64,000 nucleotides of DNA, taken from the NCBI GenBank assembly GCA_027943335.1, contig BSBK01004089.1:2646001-2710000 (forward strand), in the 5' to 3' direction. How positions within the stretch are numbered: position 1 is the stretch's first letter; each line of letters begins with the position of its first letter. Positions 23,866-34,476 of this stretch are shown one piece after another. This stretch comes from Chamaecyparis obtusa (taxonomy: Eukaryota; Streptophyta; Pinopsida; Cupressales; Cupressaceae). The notes under the pieces are model-generated. The model searched no databases and was not told the DNA's origin. It was given only the letters and a program-made list of their open reading frames with translations. The position numbers and the translations under genes were made by a program.

Positions 23866-25145
23866 TGTGTGTGTGAAAATTATACCTGATCTATAGACAC
23901 AACACTTCAGTAAAACATTAGAGGTTAGCAAAAATCAAAATCGTGCAAAATTAAAATCTAATTTAACCAAGCGACTTACTGCCTTCTAGTAGGTGCGAGA
24001 TTAATGTTCTCAGATTGCTATCGAGATCAGTGACCTAGACGACACCTAAATGAAGGATTTGAATGCAATTGATCTAGATATGAATTGAATGCAATTAATC
24101 TATATTTTTGAATTTTCTATGCAATAAGAATGATAAAAACTGATATGAATCTATGCTAATATGGAAATTGATATGCTAAAATGATCTAACAATGATATGA
24201 AAAAGAATCTAAATGAATGTAAAAAAAAAAACAAATTGATCTCACAATAGCCTTGATTCGCAATAAGCTTTGATTCTCCAAATTCCAATTCTTCAAAATA
24301 GTTGTGCAATTCGTAGATGACTTTGGCAAAGTAAGCTTGCAAAATTATGAGATGAATTGAGATGAGCCGAGGCTTTAATTTTATAGAAATCCAAGGCTTT
24401 GGAGGTGCATGAGAAAAAGCCATAAATCACTCAAATAACTCAGGTTGATTTTTGAGTTATTTTTAAAGAAAGATAATTAAGTCACAAAAATCATGCAAAA
24501 GCATAGTTCAACTTGAATTAGAAGTTTAGATCAACTTTAAAACTCAAAAAGATGTTGAGTTTCAAAAAGCTAACAACTTGCATTGATTTTTCAATTTGAG
24601 TTTAACTGGTCCTTGAATGTGCACATGGATAATTATGATTTAATAAATAAATAAAGTGATTTATTCTCAACTTAACTGATTTTTGAAATAAAATAATTAA
24701 TTTATGGGTTAATTAACTATTTTATCAAACTTTTATTAAAAACTATATTATTAAATAATGACAACTTGCTTTAATTTATTAAATAAGAATTTAATCAATT
24801 ATTCATAGGATATTGGATTTATTGTCAAAATTAAATAATACAATTAATAATAGATAGAATTAAATTTAATTACATAATTAAGTGGCAAGATATTAAATCT
24901 AATTAATTAAATATGAAAATATTCAATTAATCAAATTAGGATAAATATGATTTATCACCAAATAATCATTAAATTAAAGATAATTAAGAATATTGCTAAG
25001 AATATTCCTTGATGCAGAATTTAAGATAATCAATTATGATTCGATGATGTTTAGATGTGCCTTAGATTAGGACTTTGATGTCGATTTCGTTTGAATTGTT
25101 GATATAGGAGATTAATGAACATATAGCCCATTTTGGGGTATTACA
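23866..25145 (-). repeat. Gypsy 5' LTR (right copy)
   Basis: This LTR is 1,280 bp and about 98% identical to the left LTR by hand count. In element orientation it starts TGTAATACCCC at 25145 and ends CACACACACA at 23866. The promoter should lie here on the minus strand, but I could not fix a TATA box among the many AT-rich runs. Confidence 0.92.
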
Positions 25146-25150
25146 ATGGA
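25146..25150 (+). repeat. Gypsy target-site duplication, right copy
   Basis: ATGGA follows the right LTR end and is identical to 9750-9754. The LINE reading frame resumes immediately afterwards. Confidence 0.92.
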
Positions 25151-25683
25151 CAGCCCCACCGAATGGATGGCATAAAGGAAATTTTGATGGCTTGGCAAAA
25201 GGAAATCCTGGTAGGGCAGGGGTTGGAGGTTTAGTGAGAGATTGGGCTGGTAATTGTCTGGGAGTTTTTGTTGCACCTCTAGGAATTCAAATGAATCATG
25301 TTGCTAAAGTCATGGTGGCTCTCCAAGTTGTGATGTTCGAAAAAGATCTGGGAAGTATGAAGCTTTGGCTGGAGGGAGATTCTCTAAACATAATAAATTG
25401 CATTAAAGGTAAAAATAAGGCCTCTTGGAGTATTTTTCATATCATTGATAACATCAAATCTATTTTAGGTATTTTTCAAAAAGTGTTTATTTTCCATGTG
25501 TATCGAGAAGGTAACAAGGCTGCGGATGGACTTGCTAATGTGGAGGCCCATAAAGAAGTGATCATTATTTGGAAAGAGGAAGTTAATATCAAAAAAGAGA
25601 TTATAAGTCTAATCATTTTTTATAGACTTAACCACATGGAAGGGTTCCTCATTAATTCAAGTAATAATGAAGAGGACAATTAA
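25151..25683 (+). pseudogene. LINE ORF2, 3' part: RNase H domain
   Basis: This is the C-terminal RNase H of the LINE ORF2, displaced by the gypsy element. Visible motifs are WHKGNFDGLAKGN (first Asp), AKVMVALQVV (the position of the catalytic Glu, here apparently changed), LEGDSLNIINCIKG (second Asp) and REGNKAADGLAN (last Asp). It ends with TAA at 25681-25683. The displaced length between 9754 and 25151 (15,396 bp) is a multiple of three, so the phase is the same on both sides. RNase H domains of this kind are known in plant L1 elements. Confidence 0.88.
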
Positions 25684-25726
25684 AATTTCGAGGAGAGATA
25701 TTCGTCAGGTTAAGTGTGCAAAAATA

Positions 25727-27552
25727 ATGAAAGAATTTATCACACACAAAATATGGGTTAGTTCTTTCCTTTTGATATAAGGAAACCAGTATTATTTTGA
25801 AATAGGGAAAGAAGCTAACAAGAGAGTTCAAAATTTGGCCGAAGATATGGGAGGTGGGTTGAGAAGGGAAGAGCCTGAGGATTGCGAGAAATGGAAAAAG
25901 GAGAAGAGTGTTTGGAGAAAGCTCCAGTGGGTTAGGGTTTCTCATTACCTGGAAAGGCTTCATGGATACGATAAGGAGATTTCAAAGAAATTTGATGCTG
26001 GTTGGGCAAATGGTAGAGTTAACCTGATGGGTAAATCCTTCCCTCTCTCGTTGAATCTCATTTCTGAGATAACAGGAATGCCTTTGGGTGACATGAAGTT
26101 TTACAGGAACAAAAAGCGTATGGGAACGTGGGCTATAAAGATTTTCCCAAAAAATGAAGAGGAAGAAGCAATGCTGGTCAAATGCTTGTGAGATTATGTT
26201 GAAATGAGCAAGATAAAGGAGATTTGGGCTAAAGTGATAAAAGTTATGATGGAATATTTCATTCTTAACGAGTGGTTTTCAAAGGTCTACAACTTTCACT
26301 TTGTTTTAGCCAACCACTTCAGGTATTAGAAGAAAGTTTCTTTCCGCTTCTACCTGTTAAGTTCCTTGAATAACAATTATTTTGGAAAATAGAAAAAATC
26401 ATGGTTACCCGGTGTTGCATGAAGGTTTAATTATGCTAACTGCATACTATGCTAGGGATAATATCCTTGATGCTATCCCTAAAATGGTAAAAGGGAAGAA
26501 GGATAAATCTAATAAGAATATCTTTGGTTTTGGTTCTAAGAAGAAGGACAAGAAGGCTGGGAAGGGCAAGGGAATTTTTAGAGAGGTCATAGAAGATCAT
26601 AAATCCTCAACCCAGGCTAATGAGGAAGGGATGGAGACTGAGGAGAATAGGGATATCGTGGCTAAGGAAGAGGATTTGGAACTTAAGTCTTTTGTGAAGG
26701 GCTCTTCTTCAAAGAACAAGAACAAGAGGAAGAAGAAGAACCAGAGTGTTGAGAATTTGGGCAAGGAGGAAGAGGTAAATGAGGAGGAAGCAGAAAATGA
26801 CAAGGAAGAGGTGATGGAAGAGGAGGGCTTGGAAAAGGAAGAGAGCATAAAGAAAAACAAGAAAGATAAAAAAAAGGAAAACTAAGAAAGGTGCTCTACT
26901 CAGGAAGCCTATGACAAGGGCTAGGAAAAGAGAGGAGAAAAGGCTGAAAGATGGGAAGGATCAAGAGATTCCTATAGGTTTTGTTGTTGATGATAATATT
27001 CTTCAGGAGGTTAGGAACTCTAATGATCATGGCACAGATGTGGAAAAATGGTTGAAACAGGACATTAAGGAAATGGGTTGTAACCTCAAGGCCCTAGAAG
27101 ATGAAATGGTGTCTATCAAAGGTAAGCTAGAAAATTGTACTAAAGAAGTTTTGATTAAGGTAAATACTAAAAACTCTGAAGACAACCTGAATGCAACTAT
27201 CTCTGCTATTATGGATGAAAAGCTCAAGGAAATTAATGAAAAAATTAATCATAATGGTTACTGCATTAGAGAGATTCTGAAACACAACAACAAAGGCCTC
27301 AAGGTTTTTGTTATGAACCTAAAATATTTGTACGCCTATCTGGAGAACAGTTTGCTAGAGAAAACAACCATAATGATGGTTTATGATGTTGGGGGAAAAG
27401 ATTAGTCTACATGGCCTCGTACAAGAACCAAAAGCAACCTAAAGAGGAAAGTTCTTGACATCCCTAAGGAATTTATAAACCTCAAAGATTCCATCCATAA
27501 GATGGAGGAAATGCATAAAGAGGCTGAAAAGGTCACTGAAGCAAAGATGTAA
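25727..27552 (+). pseudogene. Third ORF of the LINE, unidentified function
   Basis: This ORF starts 43 bp after the ORF2 stop and lies inside the LINE boundaries. Reading from the ATG at 25727, a globular N-terminal part covers about 25790-26450 (WVRVSHYLERLHGY, FDAGWANGRVNLMGK, LNLISEITGMPLG, MKFYRNKKRMGTWA). This recalls the 'putative plant transposon protein' type of domain, but I recognise it only by eye. A Lys/Glu-rich low-complexity stretch follows (26460-26990), then a predicted coiled coil (27030-27540; WLKQDIKEMGCNLKALEDE, MDEKLKEINEKI). The natural stop would be TAA at 27550. Premature stops lie at 25778, 26189, 26327, 26389 and 27403, with frameshifts near 26383 and in the A-run at 26870. 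About 608 codons before decay. Confidence 0.65.
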
Positions 27553-27772
27553 TTTTTGCAGTCTTTTTACTAGAAGGTTGTTGGTAGATCTGTTGTCGAC
27601 TGTCTTTTTGGTTTTATGTTCTAGTTTGTTTAATGTTGTTTTTAGGGTTTGGGTCCTACTTTTTATCTTCTAGCAGGCATTCTATGGTTGTATGGTCTTT
27701 TTTGAAAATCTTATGTAATCTTTTGTAGATGGTTTCAAGGTCCATTGAAAACTTGTATTTACCTTAATCAAA
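27553..27772 (+). other. LINE 3' UTR and terminus
   Basis: This region is T/G-rich and untranslated. It ends in ACTTGTATTTACCTTAATCAAA directly before the right TSD. The last 45 bp resemble the reverse complement of 63711-63755, the end of another LINE. There is no long poly(A); the end is a short A-rich tract. Confidence 0.75.
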
Positions 27773-27788
27773 AACTATTCTCATGTCA
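27773..27788 (+). repeat. LINE target-site duplication, right copy
   Basis: This is an exact copy of 4042-4057 (AACTATTCTCATGTCA), and it fixes the 3' limit of the LINE. Confidence 0.85.
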
Positions 27789-30529
27789 ACAAAACTATTA
27801 TTTATAAATATTGTTATCCATCTATAGAATTTGTTGTTTCCATGTTGGAAGCCATCTTTTCTTTCATGCACAGCCTATTAGGGCTCTTCTCCTCTAACTT
27901 CTTCCTCTAAACCCATGTTAAAGATAACTCATGATGAGTTAGAGCTTGATTTGGCAATGAGAATTAAAAAATTAAGTTTTTTAACCCTTCAAACATGCAA
28001 GATGAAACCTTTGAACTTTCAATGTGGGGAATGAATGGTCATTTGAACCCCTTTTTAGAAATTTTAATGTGAAACATTAAAGGATTAAGCATTAATTTGG
28101 TTATTTTCACTTGTGTGACTAATTATTTAGTTGCTTTTTTACTTGTTTGACAAATTAGTCATGTATAGCTATTTTACAAAAAATAGTATAATTTAGTCCT
28201 TTTCACTTGTCAAGACTAAAAATTTTAGTCACCTATTCATTTATTTTCCAAAAATCTACTAGTTATTTAATCTTTGTGTTGTGTGTAATACAATCAAATC
28301 CCTTCTCTAGTACTGACCACTTCTTTTACAACATTTCCTCGGAGCCTCTACAAAAAAAATATTCAAGTTAATCTAAGTTTTAGTTAATTAAAAATGTTAT
28401 ATTTGTTACTTTTTGGATTTATCAATATGCAGAGTTGGGTCACCTTGTAGTCTATTGAACTCTTGAACCATGCGACTGGTGAGGAAAAAGGCTCAATTTT
28501 TGTTCAATCAAAGACTTATAATTGTTACTTTTCAAATTTTTCATTTCCTACGGTCAGATGTCTGGTGGTTTCTTGAACTCTCCAACCATATCGATGATGA
28601 GAAGAAAGCCCCCAATTTTCCTTGAGCTTCCAACTTGAAAGACAAACATTGTGAATAACAGACAATGAATGCATCACTTCTAAACTTTCTCAGTTATTCC
28701 TAGATTTGACTAACTTTTGGAACACAAAGAACACACATACAACTAGATTCCCTTGTCAACTAGATTGAAATCCCCAAAAAATGGTTGACTAGAAGGAACA
28801 TTATAATTACAAATATTCTAAAACTTAGTACATTTGTATTCTAAAGATAATTAAATTATATTGCATAGCATTTTATTAATAATCTAATGGGTCACATATT
28901 ATAGTTTAACTAAAAATACCATTAAAAAAATTCTATCATTTGGTAAAAATATAAAATATTTTAAACTCAACCTCAAGCTATCTCACAACGTATAGCTACC
29001 TTTGTCTCTTTATTAACCTATCACACATCCTATGTAGCTATTCAAATTTATCATTTTCTTTATTCAGCTAGCCGATGGTTTCTTGAACACTCATACGATG
29101 TGAACAATCATAAATTTTTTTAAAAAAATTCCAACTTGTCGACTGCAAAGGCATAAACATTGAACATGATAGATAACCAATTTATCCATTCTAAACTTCA
29201 TAGTTGCATGATAACCTAATTTAGAGCTGTCACATATAAATAAGAACATTGGTACAAAGGAAATGAAGGTGGTGGGTAATAAAAGTAAGAAGTTGAAATA
29301 GAATCTTCACACACCCATAACAAATATAGATCTTTCTATATAACACTATTGCCAACATAAAAAAAATTCAAAAATTGTTTTTGGATCCTAACATCCAACA
29401 TGCAACCAACATCAAATAGAGCCCAAAAGTTTGAGAGACAACAAAGTTTTGAAAGTACATTCAGAACCTGACTGGCATTCTCGAACTTCCTAAAACTACT
29501 TTGGGCCCAATGGTTAGTTCAAATAATTATAATATAAACCACTTTGCATCTTTTCAAATTAAAATAAATTTCAAATAGTTACAACATTCATACCATTCTC
29601 AATTATTTAAACACATTGACACAATGGGAAGAGTAGAGAATTTCTCAACTTTTGAACCTACTACAACCACAAAGTTAAATTTATAAGGAATACTTCATCT
29701 ACAAGTTGATATTTGCAAAAAAATAAATTCAAGCTGATGTAGGGACTTTTGATGGTCATAGAAAATCCAAGTTGATGCAGGGACTTCCATATAAGGCCTC
29801 AAAATTAGATTTTACTATTTTTTTAGGATTTTTCAATTTTTTGTTTTTTTAGTCATTTTATTTTTATACATGTAGTTGCTTAGCGAGTTGACGAGCGATG
29901 TCATATGAGTTAACTATAAACAATTGAATATTTTCATATCTTTTGGAGTAGTTTTCAAAATTACCAAATTTGGCAAAATTTTAATTTTGTGAAATCTACC
30001 AAAAAGGTAATTTTTGAATAGTAGCTAAATTAGTATTTTTTGTCATTGTAGTATAGGATAGTTTTGGAGAATAATGAAGCAATATTGACTTATGAATGAA
30101 ATTATTTTTTTGGCTTTCATTTATGATGATTGTTAAGGGTTTAAAACTTGGTTACATCACAAGCCTATTATAAACTTTAAACTGCAGTTTCATTCTCTAT
30201 GCACTAAATGAAAATAATAGAAAGTACTTCTCATAACATTGAAAGAACGAAGCACACAAAGTTTATAATTGATGACACTCATTATACATAACTTTCATTA
30301 ATATCTATCTAAAATCTAGGCATCAAATAGCTTCCATGGACAATATCTATTCATAATATATAATTCAAACCTAAGTAATCATCTTTGAAATAATGGTATA
30401 ATTTTGAAATAAAATAAATAGTCCCCCAAAACCTATAGTTTTTCATTTTAAACATGCAGAGAAATAATCTCATCAATTTTCAAAACACAAAGTGGGCATC
30501 TAACAATTAAGCATTGTCCACACCCACCA
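27789..30529. other. AT-rich spacer with degenerate repeats
   Basis: No gene is recognised. A degenerate unit of about 100-120 bp appears three times (about 28415-28500, 28510-28630 and 29045-29140), each with a TTTCTTGAAC/CTCTTGAACC core. A small duplication with GATGYAGGGACTT lies at 29733-29790. Otherwise nothing stands out. Confidence 0.5.
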
Positions 30530-31602
30530 TTTCTGATATTTTTGAAATTAAAGTATTGCACTCATTCTTGAAGTCCACCTTTGCAACTTTTTAAATTATT
30601 TCTTTCAACATTACTTCATAATTGTACAAATAACTCCATACAAATAGAGTAAAGATGAACGTGTTCAATAGACTTGAGTTGAAGATTGCTTGTCGAGTTG
30701 CATCATCTTCACTATCATATTGTAGCATGTAGAGCTCCCTAGTAGACATTTTCAAAAATTTAGTTTCAATATCATCAAAAACCACAACCCAAATTGCACC
30801 ATTGTGATATGGGAGTTTCAATTGAAGAAGGTATCTATAGTTACACTTAGTAATTTTCACCCCACATTTAGAAAATTAATCATGTGTACCATTTAAGGAT
30901 TTTGACAACATCAATTTGTGCATTCTTTCCCACTGACAACCAATGGACATGTTGGATAGAAGAAATTATCTTGTCTAATGAACTTCACAGTTTCTCTCAT
31001 TTTTTCCTCCAAAGAGTTTTTATTGTTAACTTGAATGTTATAAAAGATATACAATTAAAACTTTTCCCATTTTTTGCATTGCACTATTCAATAATTAACG
31101 ACGATGCAAGTATATCAATATTATCTTTTTTTTCTCTAGATATGAGGGCTTCTTAGTTAGGGATTAAAGGTTATATTGTCTATGCCACAATATTTATCAC
31201 CTTATCTTTAAATTCAATCATAAACCCATTCCTCACAAAAAGTACAACCACTCATTGGAAAGTCTTTAATCTTCTCAATTGTTCATCCTCTTGTTGGTAA
31301 GGTAAACCCTAGAAATCAACATCAATTATTATGTAGAATATGTCAACAAATTTTGCATTCCTCTAGTAAACTTATGTTGTATCTCTTCTATGCACAAATG
31401 ATATCTCCCAAACATTCAAAACAATCCCAATAATGTCCACCAAACTATTATTAGATTCATCTTTACAATTTCTTATATTTTCTTGAATCAGAATAGATTT
31501 GTCTTAACAAACTTATCATCATCACAATGTTTCAAAACTGATGCCTCATCCAAAGTAATCTTCATACCACTATTTAGCCTTGTTTGTGTCCTTTACGATA
31601 CT
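30530..31602 (-). pseudogene. RPA1-like (replication protein A large subunit) pseudogene, C-terminal part
   Basis: RPA1 is the large subunit of the single-stranded-DNA-binding complex in replication and repair. On the minus strand the end of DBD-A and DBD-B appear at about 31560-31200 (MKITLDEASVLKHCDDDKF, SLVDIIGIVLNVWEIS). The DBD-C zinc region follows at about 31010-30930 (FIRQDNFFYPTCPL, GKECTN), then KCNYRYLLQLKL, AIWVVVFDDIE and MSTRELYMLQYDSEDDA at 30850-30680. The fragments are collinear with RPA1 but carry stops and frameshifts, so this is a pseudogene. A small LTR element at 31603 separates it from its upstream part. I saw no clear introns, which would fit a processed copy, but this is not certain. 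Confidence 0.78.
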
Positions 31603-31958
31603 TGTTAGAGTAAAGTATTAATTATGTTAATTAACTTTACTCCCTTCTTAAGATGTCAACTCATTTTGCTTTAGTTAAACACACATGCACTAGTTGTTTT
31701 TAAATATAAACTTGCATGCATTAGTCATGTAATAGTTAAACTAATTATTACATGCACTAGGGTTTGCCTTTCAAGGCTTTCGATCTCCTTTATAAGGATG
31801 ATCCATTGTATATTTTATTCATTCATAATTTGAGGATATTTTCTTCTTCATATTTTGAGTCAAACCCTTGCCCTCTTCTTGTCTCTACTTCCTTGTAACA
31901 GGTTTTTGTATGCAGGTGATCTTCAAGTTTTGTGGATTTGTATTGTTCAAATCCTACA
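31603..31958 (+). repeat. Left LTR of the small element
   Basis: This 356-bp LTR has TG...CA ends. Its second half (from GATCTCCTTTATAAGG) is repeated at 32819-32995 with few changes, which identifies the pair. TTTATAAGG could be its TATA box, placed about 165 bp before the LTR end. Confidence 0.8.
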
Positions 31959-31970
31959 TGGTATCAGAGC
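31959..31970 (+). promoter_or_regulatory. Primer-binding site (initiator Met tRNA type)
   Basis: TGGTATCAGAGC directly follows the LTR. This is the standard plant copia primer site complementary to initiator-Met tRNA. Confidence 0.88.
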
Positions 31971-32550
31971 CTAATTTGCTACAGCTTGTTCGTGTTTGAA
32001 GGATTCAGATTAGGGCTTTTTTGGTTATTTTTTATTGAAATAAGGGGGTCCCTAAATTTTGGTGGACTTTGAGAGCTCAAACGGACCTCACTGTTGAGCT
32101 CGCAGCGCCTAAAAAGCCCTATTTTGATATAAGGCACGTCCAATTTGGACAACTTTGCATTTTCAGGCATTTTTTTGATACCAGATAGCTTGACATGCTT
32201 TTCGAGGTAGCATTTGTATGAACTGACACAATTTTTGAGGCAAAATTCTCTTGTTTTTTTGGCATGCAAATTGAGGCAAAAATTTTGTTGTCCACCATGC
32301 AAATTATGACCAAAATTTTAGCACGTAAATCAAGGCAAAAATCCAAATGGCGTGACATGGATCCCGAGTTGCGCATGCAAATTTGCAAAAAAAATTAAAA
32401 TTGCTAGCAACGGCCATTTGGCCGTCAAATTTAAGTCAGCGAATGTAGTTTTAGCCCCCGGTCATATGGCGACCAAGGGCCAAGAAATTTTAGCCCCAGG
32501 AGGTTTGCATGCTGTGATGGCCATTTGGCCATCAATTTTAAGCCCATGAA

Positions 32551-32566
32551 GTGCTGACGTCAGCAC
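32551..32566. repeat. 16-bp perfect palindrome with TGACGTCA core
   Basis: GTGCTGACGTCAGCAC is a perfect palindrome in the internal region of the small LTR element. The core TGACGTCA is the classic bZIP (CRE/C-box-like) binding site. Palindromic GGCCATTTGGCC words also lie nearby, at about 32411-32423 and 32519-32530. Function is inferred only. Confidence 0.6.
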
Positions 32567-32818
32567 ATCTAGACACCATTTTGGGCCCTCCGGAGCACTC
32601 CGTGGTTTTTTGCTCATAACTTGAGCATACGGTGTCAAAATCAGGCAAACAAGATATCATCGGAAAGCTTGTTCTGAGCTCTATTCGGATCTAGAGGTTT
32701 GAAATTTTTTTTTTTCTTTTTTGATGGTGTGTTTTACTATCAAAGCCAAATGTTCATTTATGCACTCCGGGAGCTCTATCTTGCGCATCCGGACTCCATT
32801 TTTGGAAAGTGAGATATT

Positions 32819-32995
32819 GATCTCCTTTATAAGGATGATCCATTGTATATTTTATTCATTCATAATTTGAGGATGTTTTCTTCTTCATATTTTGAGTCAA
32901 ACCCTTGCCCTCTTCTTGTCTCTACTTCCTTATAACAAGTTTTTGTATGCAGGTGATCTTCGGGTTTTTTGGTTTTGTATTGCTCAAATCTTACA
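32819..32995 (+). repeat. Right LTR of the small element, truncated
   Basis: It matches the last 177 bp of the left LTR and ends CTTACA. The first half of the LTR is missing, so the element has suffered an internal deletion reaching into this LTR. Confidence 0.78.
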
Positions 32996-33330
32996 GTACC
33001 TTTAGAAATTATATACATCTAACCAACCTCCACTCTATCATAATGAAACTTTGCAACATCATTAAAACAAACAATCCAAATTCATGTGCCTTCGTCATCT
33101 TTTAAATCAAAGTTGAAAACCTATCCACTACCTCTATGCAAACTAAACTTACACTTTTTTTTTCTAGTAACACATCCCTTGATAGTCCATCTACTTTGAT
33201 AGGGATTCAAGTTCTTTACAGGATTAATAGTTTCAACGACACAGGTTTTCCTCGATCACATATGAATACCAAACTTTATAGCAAAACTAGATGGACTAGA
33301 AAATTTATTCAACCGCGTGCCTTCTTGCTA
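32996..33330 (-). pseudogene. RPA1-like pseudogene, DBD-A part
   Basis: On the minus strand the DBD-A OB-fold is clear: INPVKNLNPYQSRWTIKGCVT, FNFDLKDDEG, FNDVAKFHYDRVEVG and MYIISKGT. The last motif ends at the LTR element and the protein continues at 31602. Stops interrupt it. Together with 30530-31602 it represents most of the RPA1 DNA-binding core; the N-terminal domain is not found further upstream. Confidence 0.8.
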
Positions 33331-33954
33331 TAATTAAAATAGGTATTTTATTTTTCCAATGACATCATGTAGCTAGAATGGATGAGATCTAAACCAAAAG
33401 CAAATATGGTCATGTTTGACAGGGTGACTAATATTCAATACAAGATACATAACTTGGAAATACATATGCAAGCACTACATATATTAAATAGAAAATATAG
33501 AAACTTACATTAAATAATAGGTTCTTGCACATTTATAAGTCATCAAACAAATTATCAATCCTATCTTGAGTGTATCTAGAAAGAAGAGATGACTAAATTT
33601 TTCTGATAATAGGGTTAATTGCATATAGATGTCATCAAATAACATAATTTTGAAATTTCACTCAAAGTTAATTTCTTGTATGGAAAAATCTAAAGCATTG
33701 GCCTCAAAATAATATCTCCACCATTTATTGATCAGACTGTGTTCGTAGTCAACATACAATCCACATCAATGACCTAAAGAAAGAATGTGCCAAATAAAAA
33801 CAAAAAAAATCATGAGCACTACATTGAAATACATAACCAAAAAATAGCACAAACACACCTAACACATGAACATACTAATAATGTACAACTTTCCACATAG
33901 ACGGGAAATTTTGAAATTGAGAATGTATGACTTGTCCACGCTATCTTCCATGAA
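33331..33954. other. Spacer, nothing recognised
   Basis: This is AT-rich sequence between the RPA1 relic and the duplicated segment. I see no coding or structural signal. Confidence 0.4.
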
Positions 33955-34344
33955 AAACAAAACGAGCCACAGCACCATTTCATAACCATTATATTAGCAT
34001 GTTCTCAATATACCATCAATACACAAAAGGCGACAAATAGGTGGTAGACACAACTACTATATAAATTCATGCCACCACACCAACTAGTAAAGTCATCCCT
34101 TTCATGCTATTCAACAAATAGACGACCACCTAACTCTATTGAGTTCCTCACTTTTGAAAATTCACTTATTCATTCACTTATATTACCAAATCCTAAATTT
34201 GACCATCAAAATAAGACAAGTATCATCACATTTATACATTTCTTGCTTGTTATAAATAATTAAAATTTCTTTACCAAAAATAATCAATTCAATCGTTAAT
34301 CAAAATTGAACAACAATATAAGACATGTACAAATAAGAGATTGT

Positions 34345-34476
34345 AGTATATGCAACCCTTTCTTCAAAAAACTCCTTAGATGTCACTTTCATAGTATCTA
34401 TATTTTCCCAACAATCAGAACCCCCACATGCCATTTTCTTTGATATTGCTCCCAACGTTGTCCTCACAAAAGTGTC
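34345..34476 (-). pseudogene. Unidentified 44-codon exon, copy 1 (splice sites lost)
   Basis: This is the 132-nt counterpart of 35349-35480. The frame remains open (MACGGSDCWENIDTM, SKEFFEERVAYT), but the acceptor AG is now AT and the donor GT is gone. I do not recognise the protein family. Confidence 0.4.

Larger units (their letters stand above)
9755..25145 (-). mobile_element. Ty3/gypsy Tat-type LTR retrotransposon, 15.4 kb
   Basis: The element has two LTRs with TG...CA ends, a perfect 5-bp TSD, a primer-binding site and a polypurine tract. All coding sequence is on the minus strand, so its 5' LTR is the right copy. The order is gag, protease, a G-patch-like segment, RT, RNase H, a second (archaeal-type) RNase H and integrase. 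The dual RNase H is the signature of the Tat lineage (Ogre/Retand relatives). Non-coding stretches of about 3 kb before gag and 2.4 kb after pol explain the large size. About 15 premature stops inactivate it. It lies inside the RNase H domain of the LINE. Confidence 0.93.
4058..27772 (+). mobile_element. L1-type LINE with three ORFs, split by a gypsy insertion
   Basis: This non-LTR retrotransposon is bounded by a 16-bp TSD. After removing the gypsy element and one TSD copy (15,396 bp) it is about 8.3 kb. In order it has ORF1 (DUF4283-like plus zinc knuckle), ORF2 (endonuclease, reverse transcriptase, zf-RVT, RNase H) and a third ORF before a roughly 220-bp 3' UTR ending in TTAATCAAA. Only 13 bp separate the left TSD from the ORF1 start codon, so the 5' UTR is absent or truncated. 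Many stops, indels and an internal 149-bp duplication show it is inactive. The 3' terminus resembles the LINE end at 63711-64000 (minus strand), supporting this boundary. Confidence 0.88.
31603..32995 (+). mobile_element. Small non-coding LTR element inside the RPA1 pseudogene
   Basis: A complete left LTR (31603-31958, TGTTAGAG...CCTACA) is followed by an initiator-Met-type primer-binding site. About 860 bp of non-coding internal sequence come next, then the right LTR, reduced to its last 177 bp (32819-32995). There is no gag or pol. The flanking pentamers ATACT (31598-31602) and GTACC (32996-33000) differ by two transitions and may be a decayed TSD. The structure fits a TRIM/LARD-like element or an internally deleted copia element. 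Confidence 0.75.

Noticed and set aside
25835..26191. A separate host gene downstream of the LINE
   Set aside because: It lies inside the LINE TSD boundaries and continues into the coiled-coil part through frameshifts, so it is better read as part of the element.
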